Notes: a model not told the origin generated them from the sequence alone. DNA of 64,000 nucleotides from Bradyrhizobium sp. Ai1a-2 (GCF_000426245.1 NZ_AUEZ01000004.1:124001-188000), one strand, 5' to 3'; positions 6,342 to 13,074 are shown, counted from the first letter of the stretch. Numbers and translations are program-made.

Positions 6342-6434
6342 TCAAACGAGGTAGAACGAACGCCCCTCGCGCTGGCCGCGCTTCCACAGCCGATAGGACA
6401 TCACCCACCAGATTAGCGTGATCAAACTCGCCAT
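6342..6434 (-). CDS. 30-residue membrane peptide
   Basis: ATG at 6434, with a GGAG about 8 bases upstream. The product MASLITLIWWVMSYRLWKRG and ten more residues has one hydrophobic segment followed by a strongly basic tail, the positive-inside pattern of a small inner-membrane peptide. It precedes the structured gap and the membrane peptide at 5964-6065. Function unknown. Confidence 0.5.
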   Translation of the reverse strand: MASLITLIWWVMSYRLWKRGQREGRSFYLV

Positions 6435-6564
6435 TTTTGCTGCTCCAGGCCGAATGCATCGCGGGGCTGCGCGCAGGGCGAGACATCACAAGCAACCGTT
6501 ACTCCCGTCAATACCGTAAGCTGTCTATACGCTCCGCGATAGCAGATGGGGACAAGCAAAAACG

Positions 6565-6933
6565 ATGATCGACGTTCGAGCGTTGGCAGTGATTGCCGGA
6601 GCCGTGCTTCTCCTCGCGCCGATTGATGCCTCCGGTAGGGCGGAGCCAGTCACCATGACCTGTGACGGGGAAATGACATCGTCAAATTTCACAACGTCGA
6701 TTCATTGGAGCGCGGTCGTCGACTTGGAAGCGCGCACGGTCACGGTCAACACCGAGACCTATAAGGTTATCGGGTTCAACGAGAACATCATCACCTTCGG
6801 CGGCCCGGTTCGATCAACCACGGTCGACGGATGGATGAATCGAATCACGGGGCGGATGATTTTGAACATCGACGAAGACAATTGGAGCCAATCGACCACG
6901 GCCCACTGCACGCCGACGAAAAAGCTATTCTGA
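6565..6933 (+). CDS. Secreted hypothetical protein, paralogue 1
   Basis: 122 residues with a Sec signal peptide (hydrophobic 8-20, likely cleavage near the Ser-Gly-Arg-Ala). The mature part is beta-rich with two Cys (TMTCDGEM and AHCTPTKKLF) that could form a disulfide. Its ending (C-x-P-x-KKLF) and the early Ala-Glu-Pro-x-x-Met-x-Cys pattern recur in the next gene, so they are paralogues. First gene of a plus-strand run of three exported proteins. Function unknown. Confidence 0.7.
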   Translation: MIDVRALAVIAGAVLLLAPIDASGRAEPVTMTCDGEMTSSNFTTSIHWSAVVDLEARTVTVNTETYKVIGFNENIITFGGPVRSTTVDGWMNRITGRMILNIDEDNWSQSTTAHCTPTKKLF

Positions 6934-6947
6934 CAGGGGAGGGGCAG

Positions 6948-7340
6948 ATGACCTACACTCGAATGATAGCCGTTTCGGGGGTGCTGCTGTTCGCGCCTTG
7001 CGTCGTCAAGGCAGAGCCGATCGTGATGAACTGCAGCAGCGTAGTGGAAATGCTTTTCAACGAAACGACGGAGTCCGTGCCGGACATGGGGCTGATGTTA
7101 GATGAGGACCGATCGACAGTCACCTTGCAAACCTACGGCACGTTCCCGCTTGTGCAGACTGATGAACTCTCTATCGTGTTCGGCGGCCGGGGCAATGTGC
7201 AGGCGTTTGGAAGGCTGGACCGGGTTTCTGGACAGCTCGATATGGACATCGATCCGCCCGACAATCTCCCAAGCTCCGCTTGGAAGGTCTTTGTGGCGCA
7301 CATTGGTGCCCGCTGCATCCCCGCGAAGAAACTGTTCTGA
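6948..7340 (+). CDS. Secreted hypothetical protein, paralogue 2
   Basis: 130 residues with a signal peptide cleaved near VVKAEP. The mature protein has the same pattern as its upstream neighbour: Glu-Pro-Ile-Val-Met-Asn-Cys at the start, a central IVFGG matching ITFGG, and a CIPAKKLF end. The ATG at 6948 was chosen because it places the signal peptide at the start and sits 14 bases after the previous stop with a GGAGGGG site. Probably a periplasmic beta-sandwich. Role unknown. Confidence 0.7.
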   Translation: MTYTRMIAVSGVLLFAPCVVKAEPIVMNCSSVVEMLFNETTESVPDMGLMLDEDRSTVTLQTYGTFPLVQTDELSIVFGGRGNVQAFGRLDRVSGQLDMDIDPPDNLPSSAWKVFVAHIGARCIPAKKLF

Positions 7341-7352
7341 TGGAGCGCCGCT

Positions 7353-7745
7353 ATGATTCGGATGTTATTCTGCCTTGCGACCGTTGCTGTCTTAGGCGGC
7401 CTAGGTAAGGCGAAGGCAGATTCGGCGCAAATTCTCACAAGTTGCGAGATTCTACTGCGAGAATTGAAGTTGAACGGCGAGCGAGTGGTCTTCCCGGAAG
7501 GTGGCTATCCGTGTTGGTTCTATCTTTTGGCCCTTCAGGACGTGTCTGTTATCAGTCCTGATGGTGGAAAAACGAGATGGCTAGGAGCTTGCGCACCGCC
7601 AGAGACGAAGCTTACCACCCTCATCCGGGTGTTCACGCGATATGCAGAGCAAAACCCAGCAGAACTGAACCATCCGCCTGTTTTTATCGCTATGAACGCG
7701 TGGCAACGGGCCTTCCCTTGCCCTGAACAGCCGCCGGGCCGGTGA
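7353..7745 (+). CDS. Rap1a/Tai-like exported protein
   Basis: 130 residues with a signal peptide (residues 1-22, AKA-DS). The mature part matches the Rap1a/Tai style: an early Cys in TSCEILL, a Gly-Ala-Cys-x-Pro-Pro, then TLIRVFTRYAEQNPAELN, and a closing AWQRAFPC. In known cases (Serratia Rap1a/Rap2a) such periplasmic proteins neutralise type VI amidase effectors. No effector or secretion gene is nearby, so an immunity role is not shown. It is the third gene of the secreted cluster, 12 bases after paralogue 2. Confidence 0.6.
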   Translation: MIRMLFCLATVAVLGGLGKAKADSAQILTSCEILLRELKLNGERVVFPEGGYPCWFYLLALQDVSVISPDGGKTRWLGACAPPETKLTTLIRVFTRYAEQNPAELNHPPVFIAMNAWQRAFPCPEQPPGR

Positions 7746-7792
7746 ACTTTAACTTTCGCCGAGCCTCTGGGAAGCCCGCTGGCGGGGCTGAT

Positions 7793-7823
7793 GGCGAGGG
7801 CCTGCGATGGCGCAGGCCTCGCC
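7793..7823. terminator. GC-rich hairpin after secreted-protein cluster
   Basis: GGCGAGGGCCTGCG, loop ATGG, then CGCAGGCCTCGCC forms a 13-bp stem with one bulged base, 48 bases after the stop of the Rap1a/Tai-like gene. There is no T-run, so it may only stabilise or pause transcription. It lies between the plus-strand cluster and the convergent lipoprotein gene. Confidence 0.4.
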
Positions 7824-7971
7824 GACAAACGCACAGGCCGGGCGCGCTCGCTATTCTGCGCCAGCGTCGACGCATCATCGCCGATCAGGGTCGCCCTCGT
7901 CTGGGTGGATGATCGTCCTATTCTGATCGATCATCTCCTTTAGAGATTGAGGACCGGGGTCCGCCCAATCC

Positions 7972-8325
7972 TCAGAAACTGTTGCAGTCGATGATGCCAG
8001 CATGGTTCATGCACTGCGTGTGCATCGGCGGCGATGGTGTTGGCGACGGCGTCGCATTGATGCTTTGCAGACTTTGCCCCATCTGCTGCAGACCTTCCGC
8101 AACGCGTTGGCTGCGCTGGTCATCGAGCTGCTGCTGCATAAGAACCATGCTTCGAATGCAGTCTGCGTAACCGGGCTGTCCTCGCTTGTAACCCATCTGC
8201 TCGCAGTTCTGTGATTGCTTGACAATCATTTCCTGCTGACGCTCGGCCGCCGACTGGCAGCCGGTAAGTGCGAGCGCAAAAATCAGGGCCGCGCTCGCCG
8301 TCGTCTTCTCTCTCATTCGCCCCAT
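7972..8325 (-). CDS. Small predicted lipoprotein
   Basis: The N-terminus is a lipoprotein signal (hydrophobic AALIFALALTGC), with the lipid-modified Cys at about residue 23. The mature part is Gln/Ser-rich and helical up to residue 95, then a Pro/Ser/Thr linker and a tail with Cys pairs (QCMNHAGIIDCNSF). Starts at 8325 or 8316 are both possible. It converges on the secreted-protein cluster. Function unknown. Confidence 0.7.
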   Translation of the reverse strand: MGRMREKTTASAALIFALALTGCQSAAERQQEMIVKQSQNCEQMGYKRGQPGYADCIRSMVLMQQQLDDQRSQRVAEGLQQMGQSLQSINATPSPTPSPPMHTQCMNHAGIIDCNSF

Positions 8326-8506
8326 CGTCGTGTTGCCCCAGCAGGTCCCCAGATATCACCGCGCAGTGCCATACACGCCCTGCACAGATAGGCAACATTA
8401 ACTTGAGTTTACGGATTTGACCCCCGTAGAAACGCGGTCCTCTAAATGTGAAACGGGGGAAGGTTGTCGGAAAATGCGCTGTGGTGCGCCGTGGGTTAAC
8501 GGCGTT

Positions 8507-8773
8507 TCAGTAATGATACCGACACTGGGCTATGTCGAGTTGCTGGCTGTCGCCCTTGCCGCTGACGCGATAGACGAGCCGATGCTCGTTCGTGATGCGC
8601 CGCGACCACCACCCTTTGAGATCATATTTAAGGGGCTCCGGTTTCCCGAGCCCCTTAAACGGATTGCGTTTGATGTCCTTGATCAGCTCGTTAATGGTGA
8701 CGAGAACCTTTTGGTCTTCCTTCTGCCATTGAACGTATTCTTCCCAAGCAAGCTCAGTCCACGCGGTTTTCAT
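8507..8773 (-). CDS. yoeB: YoeB-family toxin (mRNA interferase)
   Basis: 88 residues, the normal YoeB length. It shows the family order: N-terminal WTELAWEEYVQWQ, a central IKRNPFKGLGKPEPLK, and the C-terminal ITNEHRLVYRV followed by CRYHY, with the catalytic-type Glu, Arg and His present. YoeB proteins bind the ribosome and cut mRNA at the A site. The gene follows its antitoxin by 15 bases, the normal order. The pair may stabilise the element. Confidence 0.93.
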   Translation of the reverse strand: MKTAWTELAWEEYVQWQKEDQKVLVTINELIKDIKRNPFKGLGKPEPLKYDLKGWWSRRITNEHRLVYRVSGKGDSQQLDIAQCRYHY

Positions 8774-8788
8774 GCACGCGGGTGCCTC

Positions 8789-9058
8789 TTAGGCCGCTGG
8801 CTTCGAGGGCTCGATCAGCTCGCGCTCAATGAGCTTGCCCTGATCCGCCTCCTTGATGGAGCGGAGCAGGCGCGCAGCGTTGGCCGGGCTCTTCAGGAGG
8901 TGAACGGTCTCCATCAGACCCTCGTATTCATCCTCCGCCAGAATAACCACGGTGCGGGCGTTCTGGCGCGTGACGAACAGCGGCGCGCGATCGTCGCAAA
9001 CCGAGTCCATAAAGGATGCCAGGTTCCCACGGAGTTCCGTGTAAGAAACGTGTGCCAT
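8789..9058 (-). CDS. yefM: YefM-family antitoxin (Phd/YefM)
   Basis: 89 residues with the Phd/YefM DNA-binding start (SYTELRGNLASFMDSVCDDR), then APLFVTRQNARTVVILAEDEYEGLMETVHLL, a near-consensus YefM core. The C-terminal 30 residues would wrap the toxin. It lies directly upstream of yoeB. The promoter region carries two TGTACA hexamers, the core of known yefM operators, so autorepression is likely. Confidence 0.93.
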   Translation of the reverse strand: MAHVSYTELRGNLASFMDSVCDDRAPLFVTRQNARTVVILAEDEYEGLMETVHLLKSPANAARLLRSIKEADQGKLIERELIEPSKPAA

Positions 9059-9107
9059 GTTGATCTCCCAAACCCTCTTTGTGTGTACGGAACCGTACCG
9101 GGGTTTC

Positions 9108-9125
9108 TGTACAGATACTTGTACA
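9108..9125 (-). promoter_or_regulatory. YefM operator: paired TGTACA sites
   Basis: TGTACA occurs at 9108-9113 and 9120-9125, 12 bases apart, with a related TGTACG near 9084. In E. coli and S. pneumoniae the yefM operator is built on TGTACA palindromes, so these lie where the antitoxin-toxin complex should bind, about 50-65 bases upstream of the yefM start. Confidence 0.65.
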
Positions 9126-9218
9126 GTGCCCTGTAACTGTCAACACATGGTTGACGTTCCACGGTAAAAAAGTACCGAAATCACGGCCAGTTGCGGATGG
9201 AACCGACGGGGGGCAGAT

Positions 9219-9368
9219 GGGACCCAAATAGGCGGACGGGTCCCATATAGTCACGGCCGGGGGACCCGGAGGCGGAGATATGGGACCCAACGCGGGAAAG
9301 TGGGTCCCCTTTGGCGAAGGGTAGAGGATAAATAATTTCGAGGACCCGTTTCTATTAGCGGGGGTCCC
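9219..9368. repeat. Phased GGGWCCC array (iteron-like)
   Basis: This gene-free stretch (9059-9402) contains six perfect GGGACCC/GGGTCCC palindromes centred at 9222, 9241, 9264, 9285, 9305 and 9365, plus AGGACCC centred at 9344. Centre spacings are 19, 23, 21, 20, 39 and 21, that is about two helical turns per unit, with a half-site (GGGTAGA) in the 39-base gap. Two copies carry longer identity (ATGGGACCCAA at 9217 and 9280). TCACGGCC is also repeated at 9181 and 9251. A+T-rich DNA (ATAAATAATTT) lies at 9328-9338. Array plus A+T-rich tract resembles an iteron origin or a multi-site operator. Confidence 0.6.
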
Positions 9369-9402
9369 CGGGGGAGTACGGCTCCCCTCCAGAAACCGGG
9401 GC

Positions 9403-9981
9403 CTAAGCCCCGGCGGCCTGCCGAGCCTGCCGAGCTATCAGCAGCCGCCCTATGGTCGTGTGCGAGCAGCCATACGAGCGCGCGATGTCGCTCAGCGTTT
9501 CCTTTCCGGTATCGTATCGAGCAAGAGCTTCGGTCCGCTGAAATGGGCTGAGCTTCAGGGGGCGGCCCATGTGCTGCCCTCGCGCCTTGGCGCGCGCTCG
9601 CCCTTCGCTCGTTCTGGCAACGATCAACGTGCGCTCAAACTCAGCAAAGCCTGCGAGCACAGTCGTCAACAGCTTGCCGTGCGGCGTCGTGGTGTCGCAC
9701 CACGGGTCACCCAACGATCGAAAGCCCGCGCCTGTCGTCGTGATCTCATGAAGCGAGTTGAGGAGATCGCGCGTCGACCTCGCCAAGCGGTCAATCTTGG
9801 TCGTCATCAGCACGTCACCGGGGCCAAGGGCGGCCAAGGCCTTGGCCAGGGCGGGCCGGTCCGATCGTGCGCCGCTCATCTTCTCGGCAAATATCCGATC
9901 GCACCCGGCGGCTTTGAGCGTGTCACGTTGGGCATCGAGGCTTTGCCCGTCTGTGCTGACCCTCGCATATCCATAGATCAT
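9403..9981 (-). CDS. Serine recombinase, resolvase/invertase family
   Basis: 192 residues, the usual size. The catalytic Ser lies in YARVSTDGQSLDAQ at about residue 9. Further motifs are the DRLARS signature (TKIDRLARSTRDLLN) and the E-helix LAGFAEFERTLI. The C-terminal HTH reads SDIARSYGCSHTTIGRLL. Such enzymes resolve cointegrates or dimers, or invert DNA. A perfect palindrome lies 13 bases upstream of its start and the phased GGGWCCC array lies just downstream, so either could be a recombination or control site. Confidence 0.92.
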   Translation of the reverse strand: MIYGYARVSTDGQSLDAQRDTLKAAGCDRIFAEKMSGARSDRPALAKALAALGPGDVLMTTKIDRLARSTRDLLNSLHEITTTGAGFRSLGDPWCDTTTPHGKLLTTVLAGFAEFERTLIVARTSEGRARAKARGQHMGRPLKLSPFQRTEALARYDTGKETLSDIARSYGCSHTTIGRLLIARQARQAAGA

Positions 9982-9994
9982 CGCGCATTCTTTC

Positions 9995-10010
9995 GTTCAA
10001 GCTTTTGAAC
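9995..10010. promoter_or_regulatory. 16-bp palindrome upstream of resolvase gene
   Basis: GTTCAAGCTTTTGAAC has perfect 6-base arms around GCTT, located 14-29 bases upstream of the recombinase start. Resolvases usually bind paired sites that overlap their own promoter, so this may be a res-type subsite or operator. Confidence 0.4.
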
Positions 10011-10067
10011 AGGATAAGGCGAGCGATATCAACGTCAATTCACGTGCACGCAACTTTCAAGTTTCGT

Positions 10068-10460
10068 TCAGTGACGCCGTTTGTCCGGCGGCACGAGTGA
10101 TCCGACCCTCGCCCAATCGGTCTTGGTCTTCGGCCTTGGCTTGGCGCGGCGCGCCAGCTTGCGCAGCACAGGCACGACCTTGGTGTAGCCGAGCGCGCGC
10201 ATGATGCGCGCGGCTTCCTGCAAGCTCTCACGTGGCGGCTCGGCGGCGCGCAACGCGATCTCAACCGCCAGCGCTTCGTCATGGCCTGCAGCGCGCTCGA
10301 TCGCGACGATAAGCGCAACCGCCTCGGCAAGCGTCTCACAGCGTCTGTATGCCTCGGCAAGCGCTGGGTCGCTCTCGATGTAATGGGCGCCATCGTCCAA
10401 ATGCTGTTTCAGCACTGCGACGCCCTGCGAAACGATTAGCTCCCGCTTATCATTTGGCAT
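10068..10460 (-). CDS. Hypothetical helical protein (130 aa)
   Basis: Starts at ATG 10460 (PNDKRELIVSQGVAVLKQHL), inside the end of the DUF5681-like gene with an 11-base overlap. Predicted all-helical with many Ala and Glu. The C-terminus is basic (RRAKPRPKTKTDWARVG). Possible partner of the DUF5681-like protein because they are translationally linked. No function known. Confidence 0.65.
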   Translation of the reverse strand: MPNDKRELIVSQGVAVLKQHLDDGAHYIESDPALAEAYRRCETLAEAVALIVAIERAAGHDEALAVEIALRAAEPPRESLQEAARIMRALGYTKVVPVLRKLARRAKPRPKTKTDWARVGSLVPPDKRRH

Positions 10461-10824
10461 GGTCGATAATCTTCGGTAGCCGCTTCGGCGGCTCGTTACC
10501 CAAAGTTTCGAGAGCGGCGCGGAATGAGCCGAGCACGCTTTGAGCATCGACACCGACATCGAGCGTGCCGTTGATGTTGAGATCGCGCGGCAGCAGTCCG
10601 GCCACGACCCGGACGAACTGCGCCGGTTCATCCTTGGCGCAGGCGCGCAGCGCCGTGATGCCGCTCTCTTCCCAAACGGTCTTCAGGTCGTTCAGAAACG
10701 ACTCGGTAAGGCGGTTACGCGCGCCGGGCGGCCTTCCGCCCTTGCTGCGGTGTCCGGCTATCCAGCGGCCTCCGCTGTCGCGCCCCGGGGCGGCGGTTTC
10801 GGTGTCGGTCTCGGTGTTGCTCAT
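10450..10824 (-). CDS. DUF5681-like protein (possible small-terminase relative)
   Basis: 124 residues. The N-terminal segment GGRWIAGHRSKGGRPPGARN followed by RLTESFLNDL is the pattern of DUF5681-like phage proteins, which usually sit just upstream of large-terminase genes and are thought to recognise phage DNA. No large terminase follows here, which would fit a satellite redirecting packaging by a helper phage; that is inference. The ATG at 10824 places this motif near the start. A highly structured non-coding region lies immediately upstream. Confidence 0.65.
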   Translation of the reverse strand: MSNTETDTETAAPGRDSGGRWIAGHRSKGGRPPGARNRLTESFLNDLKTVWEESGITALRACAKDEPAQFVRVVAGLLPRDLNINGTLDVGVDAQSVLGSFRAALETLGNEPPKRLPKIIDHAK

Positions 10825-10870
10825 GACCGGCAACATAGTCGGTGACGGGGGCGGGGCATAGCCAGCGGTC

Positions 10871-11034
10871 AAAACTTCGGCCGGGCGAAGTTTTACGGCC
10901 GCGCAAGCGGCCCGCGCGTGACATCCGCTCCGCCTTCGGGCTGCGCTCCTGTCACGCGCTGCACCGGATAACCCGTGAGACAAGTTGTTCGGCTGCATAT
11001 AGAAAGAAAGTATGCAGCCGAACAACTTGTCTCA
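10871..11034. repeat. Four consecutive hairpins, ending in a 24-bp perfect inverted repeat
   Basis: The gap between the genes at 10824 and 11038 holds four hairpins. AAAACTTCG/CGAAGTTTT lies at 10871-10894. GGCCGC-GCAA-GCGGCC with a GNRA-type loop lies at 10897-10912. GCGCGTGACA/TGTCACGCGC lies at 10914-10959, enclosing a CCGCC-TTCG-GGC element. The fourth is a perfect 24-bp inverted repeat with an 11-base loop (arms 10976-10999 and 11011-11034). Twenty-one bases of that arm recur at 11081-11101 inside the 3' end of the next gene. The first hairpin may end transcription. The rest look like a structured RNA or a replication, transfer or protein-binding locus. Confidence 0.6.
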
Positions 11035-11037
11035 TCG

Positions 11038-11730
11038 TCAATCAAGACTGACGGTTACGACGACACGCGCGATGGATGACACAAGTTGTTCGGCTGCATA
11101 TTGTGAATTTCCCTGCCGCCGATACCAAGTTGAGCGGGACACGCCCGCCGTTTTCCATGGCTGAATCTTGCTCAGCGAGTTGCCTTCGTACTCCTCACGC
11201 GTCATGCGCCCGGCGTCGCGCCGTCGCTTGGCTTTCCGTTTCTTGTCTTTCACTTTCTGTATCTCCTCGCGCTGCTCGGCGTTGACGTCGATGCAGCCGA
11301 TCATCGTGAGCCCAAGCCGCTCGCGAACGGCATAGGTGAGGCCGAGTTTCCGGCCGAGTACGTCGGCCCTGTACCGTTTGGGATTGAGCAGCGCCTTGCG
11401 GATCATGTCGTCGCGCTCCTCGCCCTTGATGAAGGGAGCCCAACGCTCCAGCCAATCGTTCATCAGCCATTCCCGATCGCCAACCTGCTTGCGCCCAATG
11501 TGGTTGAGCATAATCTCGGCATCGTCGCGGCCTGCATCATCATCCGGAAGTGTTGCGCCATACCTGTCGACGAAAAGCCGCTCGATCTGGCTGCAACGGA
11601 TCGTCGCTTTGGGCACCTGCCGTCCGTCGGCGGCTCGCCTCGGCGCGGCCTTGCCGCCGAGCTTGACGTTGAGCGGCTTGCCCTTGCTGTTGCGCGCATA
11701 GAGGCGCTTAACCGTTCCGCCAGGCATCAT
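11038..11730 (-). CDS. Phage-type protein with C-terminal HTH (230 aa)
   Basis: Starts at 11730 with an ATGA overlap to the preceding gene. A charged central region (DRYGATLPDDDAGRDDAEIM) is followed by a basic stretch (KVKDKKRKAKRRRDAGRMTR) and a C-terminal helix-turn-helix-like segment (WKTAGVSRSTWYRRQ). Likely DNA-binding. Its last 20 codons include one copy of the repeat that forms the 24-bp inverted repeat just downstream (YAAEQLV), so the gene end and the repeat have a shared history. Function unknown. Confidence 0.65.
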   Translation of the reverse strand: MMPGGTVKRLYARNSKGKPLNVKLGGKAAPRRAADGRQVPKATIRCSQIERLFVDRYGATLPDDDAGRDDAEIMLNHIGRKQVGDREWLMNDWLERWAPFIKGEERDDMIRKALLNPKRYRADVLGRKLGLTYAVRERLGLTMIGCIDVNAEQREEIQKVKDKKRKAKRRRDAGRMTREEYEGNSLSKIQPWKTAGVSRSTWYRRQGNSQYAAEQLVSSIARVVVTVSLD

Positions 11731-12047
11731 GACGACCTCGGCGTCAGAATGCCTCCGTCGAGAATGTGGGCGACAAATTCTGCTCGCTCTTCTGGCGAAG
11801 CAGTCGCCCATATTCGCTTCAGCGATTGCAACACCCGCGATTTCGGCGCTCTGGCCCCCGCCGACTGCCTGCCTATTTCGACCAAACGAGTCACAGTCGG
11901 CGGATTCGGCCCCTCGATCATCGCCTCGAATTCGGCCTCGGGGATGTTGCTGACTTGCTTGGCGCGCCAAAGTACGGCTCGCGGAATGCCGTACTGTTCT
12001 GCAATCTGGCGTTCTGAAGATGGCTCAGTGCTGGGCCGCCTCTTCAT
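11727..12047 (-). CDS. Small HTH protein (106 aa)
   Basis: Residues 10-34 (SERQIAEQYGIPRAVLWRAKQ) look like a helix-turn-helix. A second helical segment (ATASPEERAEFVAHIL) ends the protein. It overlaps both neighbours by 4 bases, placing it in the 12738-to-10068 minus-strand operon with the PC4-like and winged-helix genes. Possible regulator or replication initiator accessory. No family assigned. Confidence 0.65.
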   Translation of the reverse strand: MKRRPSTEPSSERQIAEQYGIPRAVLWRAKQVSNIPEAEFEAMIEGPNPPTVTRLVEIGRQSAGARAPKSRVLQSLKRIWATASPEERAEFVAHILDGGILTPRSS

Positions 12048-12451
12048 GTGCCGCCCCGATCGCCGAGCAGTCCCATCTTGAGGGCGACGCGATAGGTGTC
12101 GCCAACCAGCTTCGCGAACTTGCCGAGTTGCTTGACGCTGACGGTCAGGCCCTTCGAGGTCGGCCGCATTCTTCCGAATGCATCCATCTCGAATATACGA
12201 AAGTCCGCGTAGGCATTGCCTTCGTATTCGCGAAGCGTCGCTTGAATTGCCCGTCGCCTGTCGCGCGCGCTTTTCCAGATGGCGCCGACACGAATGCCAG
12301 CGCCCTCTAATGTTGATGAATCACTCGATTGAGATTGCGCGGCGGCGGCGTGATCGGATAGAACATTGGGCAGCAACGGCGACGTTGTGGATTTGCCATC
12401 CGAAAACGACCGTCCCGCGCGCGGAGCAGACCGCGTCGCGGGACTTTTCAT
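12044..12451 (-). CDS. PC4/p15-like ssDNA-binding coactivator domain protein
   Basis: The first 50 residues are Ser/Ala-rich and disordered. Residues 58-125 match the PC4/p15 fold: IWKSARDRRRAIQATLREY, then YADFRIFEMDAFGRMRPTSK, then GLTVSVKQLGKFAKLV. PC4-like proteins bind single-stranded DNA and appear in phages and islands with roles in transcription or replication. The ATG overlaps the winged-helix gene stop by 4 bases. Confidence 0.7.
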   Translation of the reverse strand: MKSPATRSAPRAGRSFSDGKSTTSPLLPNVLSDHAAAAQSQSSDSSTLEGAGIRVGAIWKSARDRRRAIQATLREYEGNAYADFRIFEMDAFGRMRPTSKGLTVSVKQLGKFAKLVGDTYRVALKMGLLGDRGGT

Positions 12452-12738
12452 TTCATCAACTCAACCGCATTCAATGCATCACGAGCTTGCACCAATTCGG
12501 CGCGGCCCTTCGCCGTGATGTCGAGGATGGTCGCCGGCCTGCGGTGCCTGAACAGCTTCGAGACCTTGATGAGACCCGCATCCTCAAGGACGCTAACATG
12601 CGACGTCAGGGTGTTGTTGTGCCTGATGCCGAGAACGCGGGTCGTCTCGACGAAACTCTGGGGACTTTCCTTCGCGAGAAAAAGCAAAACGCGAAGTCTC
12701 GTCGGTTCGACGAGCGCCCGGCTAGGCCTGAACTCCAT
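12448..12738 (-). CDS. Winged-helix transcriptional regulator
   Basis: 96 residues with an ArsR/MarR-like winged helix: PTRLRVLLFLAKESPQSFVE, the recognition region GIRHNNTLTSHVSVLEDAGL, and the wing around FRHRRPATILDITAKG. It is the first gene of the minus-strand operon reaching 10068. A perfect 20-bp palindrome lies about 150 bases upstream of its start and may be its operator. Role as operon repressor is inference. Confidence 0.75.
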   Translation of the reverse strand: MEFRPSRALVEPTRLRVLLFLAKESPQSFVETTRVLGIRHNNTLTSHVSVLEDAGLIKVSKLFRHRRPATILDITAKGRAELVQARDALNAVELMK

Positions 12739-12887
12739 TGGTGCGACACACGGCTAGAGAGAAAAGCTCACCGAGCCTGCTGTCGATGGCGCAAAGGGTC
12801 TGTGACCCGTGCCCCAACGTGTCTCACAAAACCGCCGATAGAGTCAACAAAAACGCCAATAGCAAGAATAGCTTACGGATCGATCCA

Positions 12888-12907
12888 ACTGGGGATAATT
12901 CCCCAGT
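12888..12907. promoter_or_regulatory. Perfect palindrome upstream of winged-helix gene
   Basis: ACTGGGGA-TAAT-TCCCCAGT: two perfect 8-base arms around TAAT. It lies between the winged-helix gene (start 12738) and the stop of the minus-strand gene at 12916, where the promoter of the regulatory operon should be. Likely a dimeric regulator site. Confidence 0.5.
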
Positions 12908-12915
12908 CCGCATCT

Positions 12916-13074
12916 TCACTTACTGGTTGCCTTGGCCCCGATCGATTGCTTGCCGCCGTCATAGGCGGCGCGCAATGAATTGATAAGTTGCGCCCGCAAT
13001 GATGGATCGTCGGGCAGCGTGAAGCTGACGGCGACGCTCGGCGAAACGCCTTTCACTGAAACTGTTCCGGTCAT
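12916..13074 (-). CDS. Small phage-type protein (52 aa)
   Basis: ATG at 13074 to TGA at 12918-12916. The product begins MTGTVSVKGVSPSVAVSFTL and continues with PDDPSLRAQLINSLRAAYDG, a beta-strand start followed by a helix. It lies 12 bases after the 114-aa gene and shares its direction. Function unknown. Confidence 0.6.
   Translation of the reverse strand: MTGTVSVKGVSPSVAVSFTLPDDPSLRAQLINSLRAAYDGGKQSIGAKATSK

Noticed and set aside
6831..6947. Longer N-terminus for the second secreted paralogue
   Set aside because: The upstream codons overlap paralogue 1 out of frame and would bury the signal peptide; the ATG at 6948 has a good binding site.
9219..9368. CRISPR array
   Set aside because: Repeats are 7-base palindromes about 20 bases apart, far too short for CRISPR repeats, and there are no cas genes.
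10871..11034. Retron or diversity-generating element RNA
   Set aside because: No reverse transcriptase gene is present anywhere in the window.
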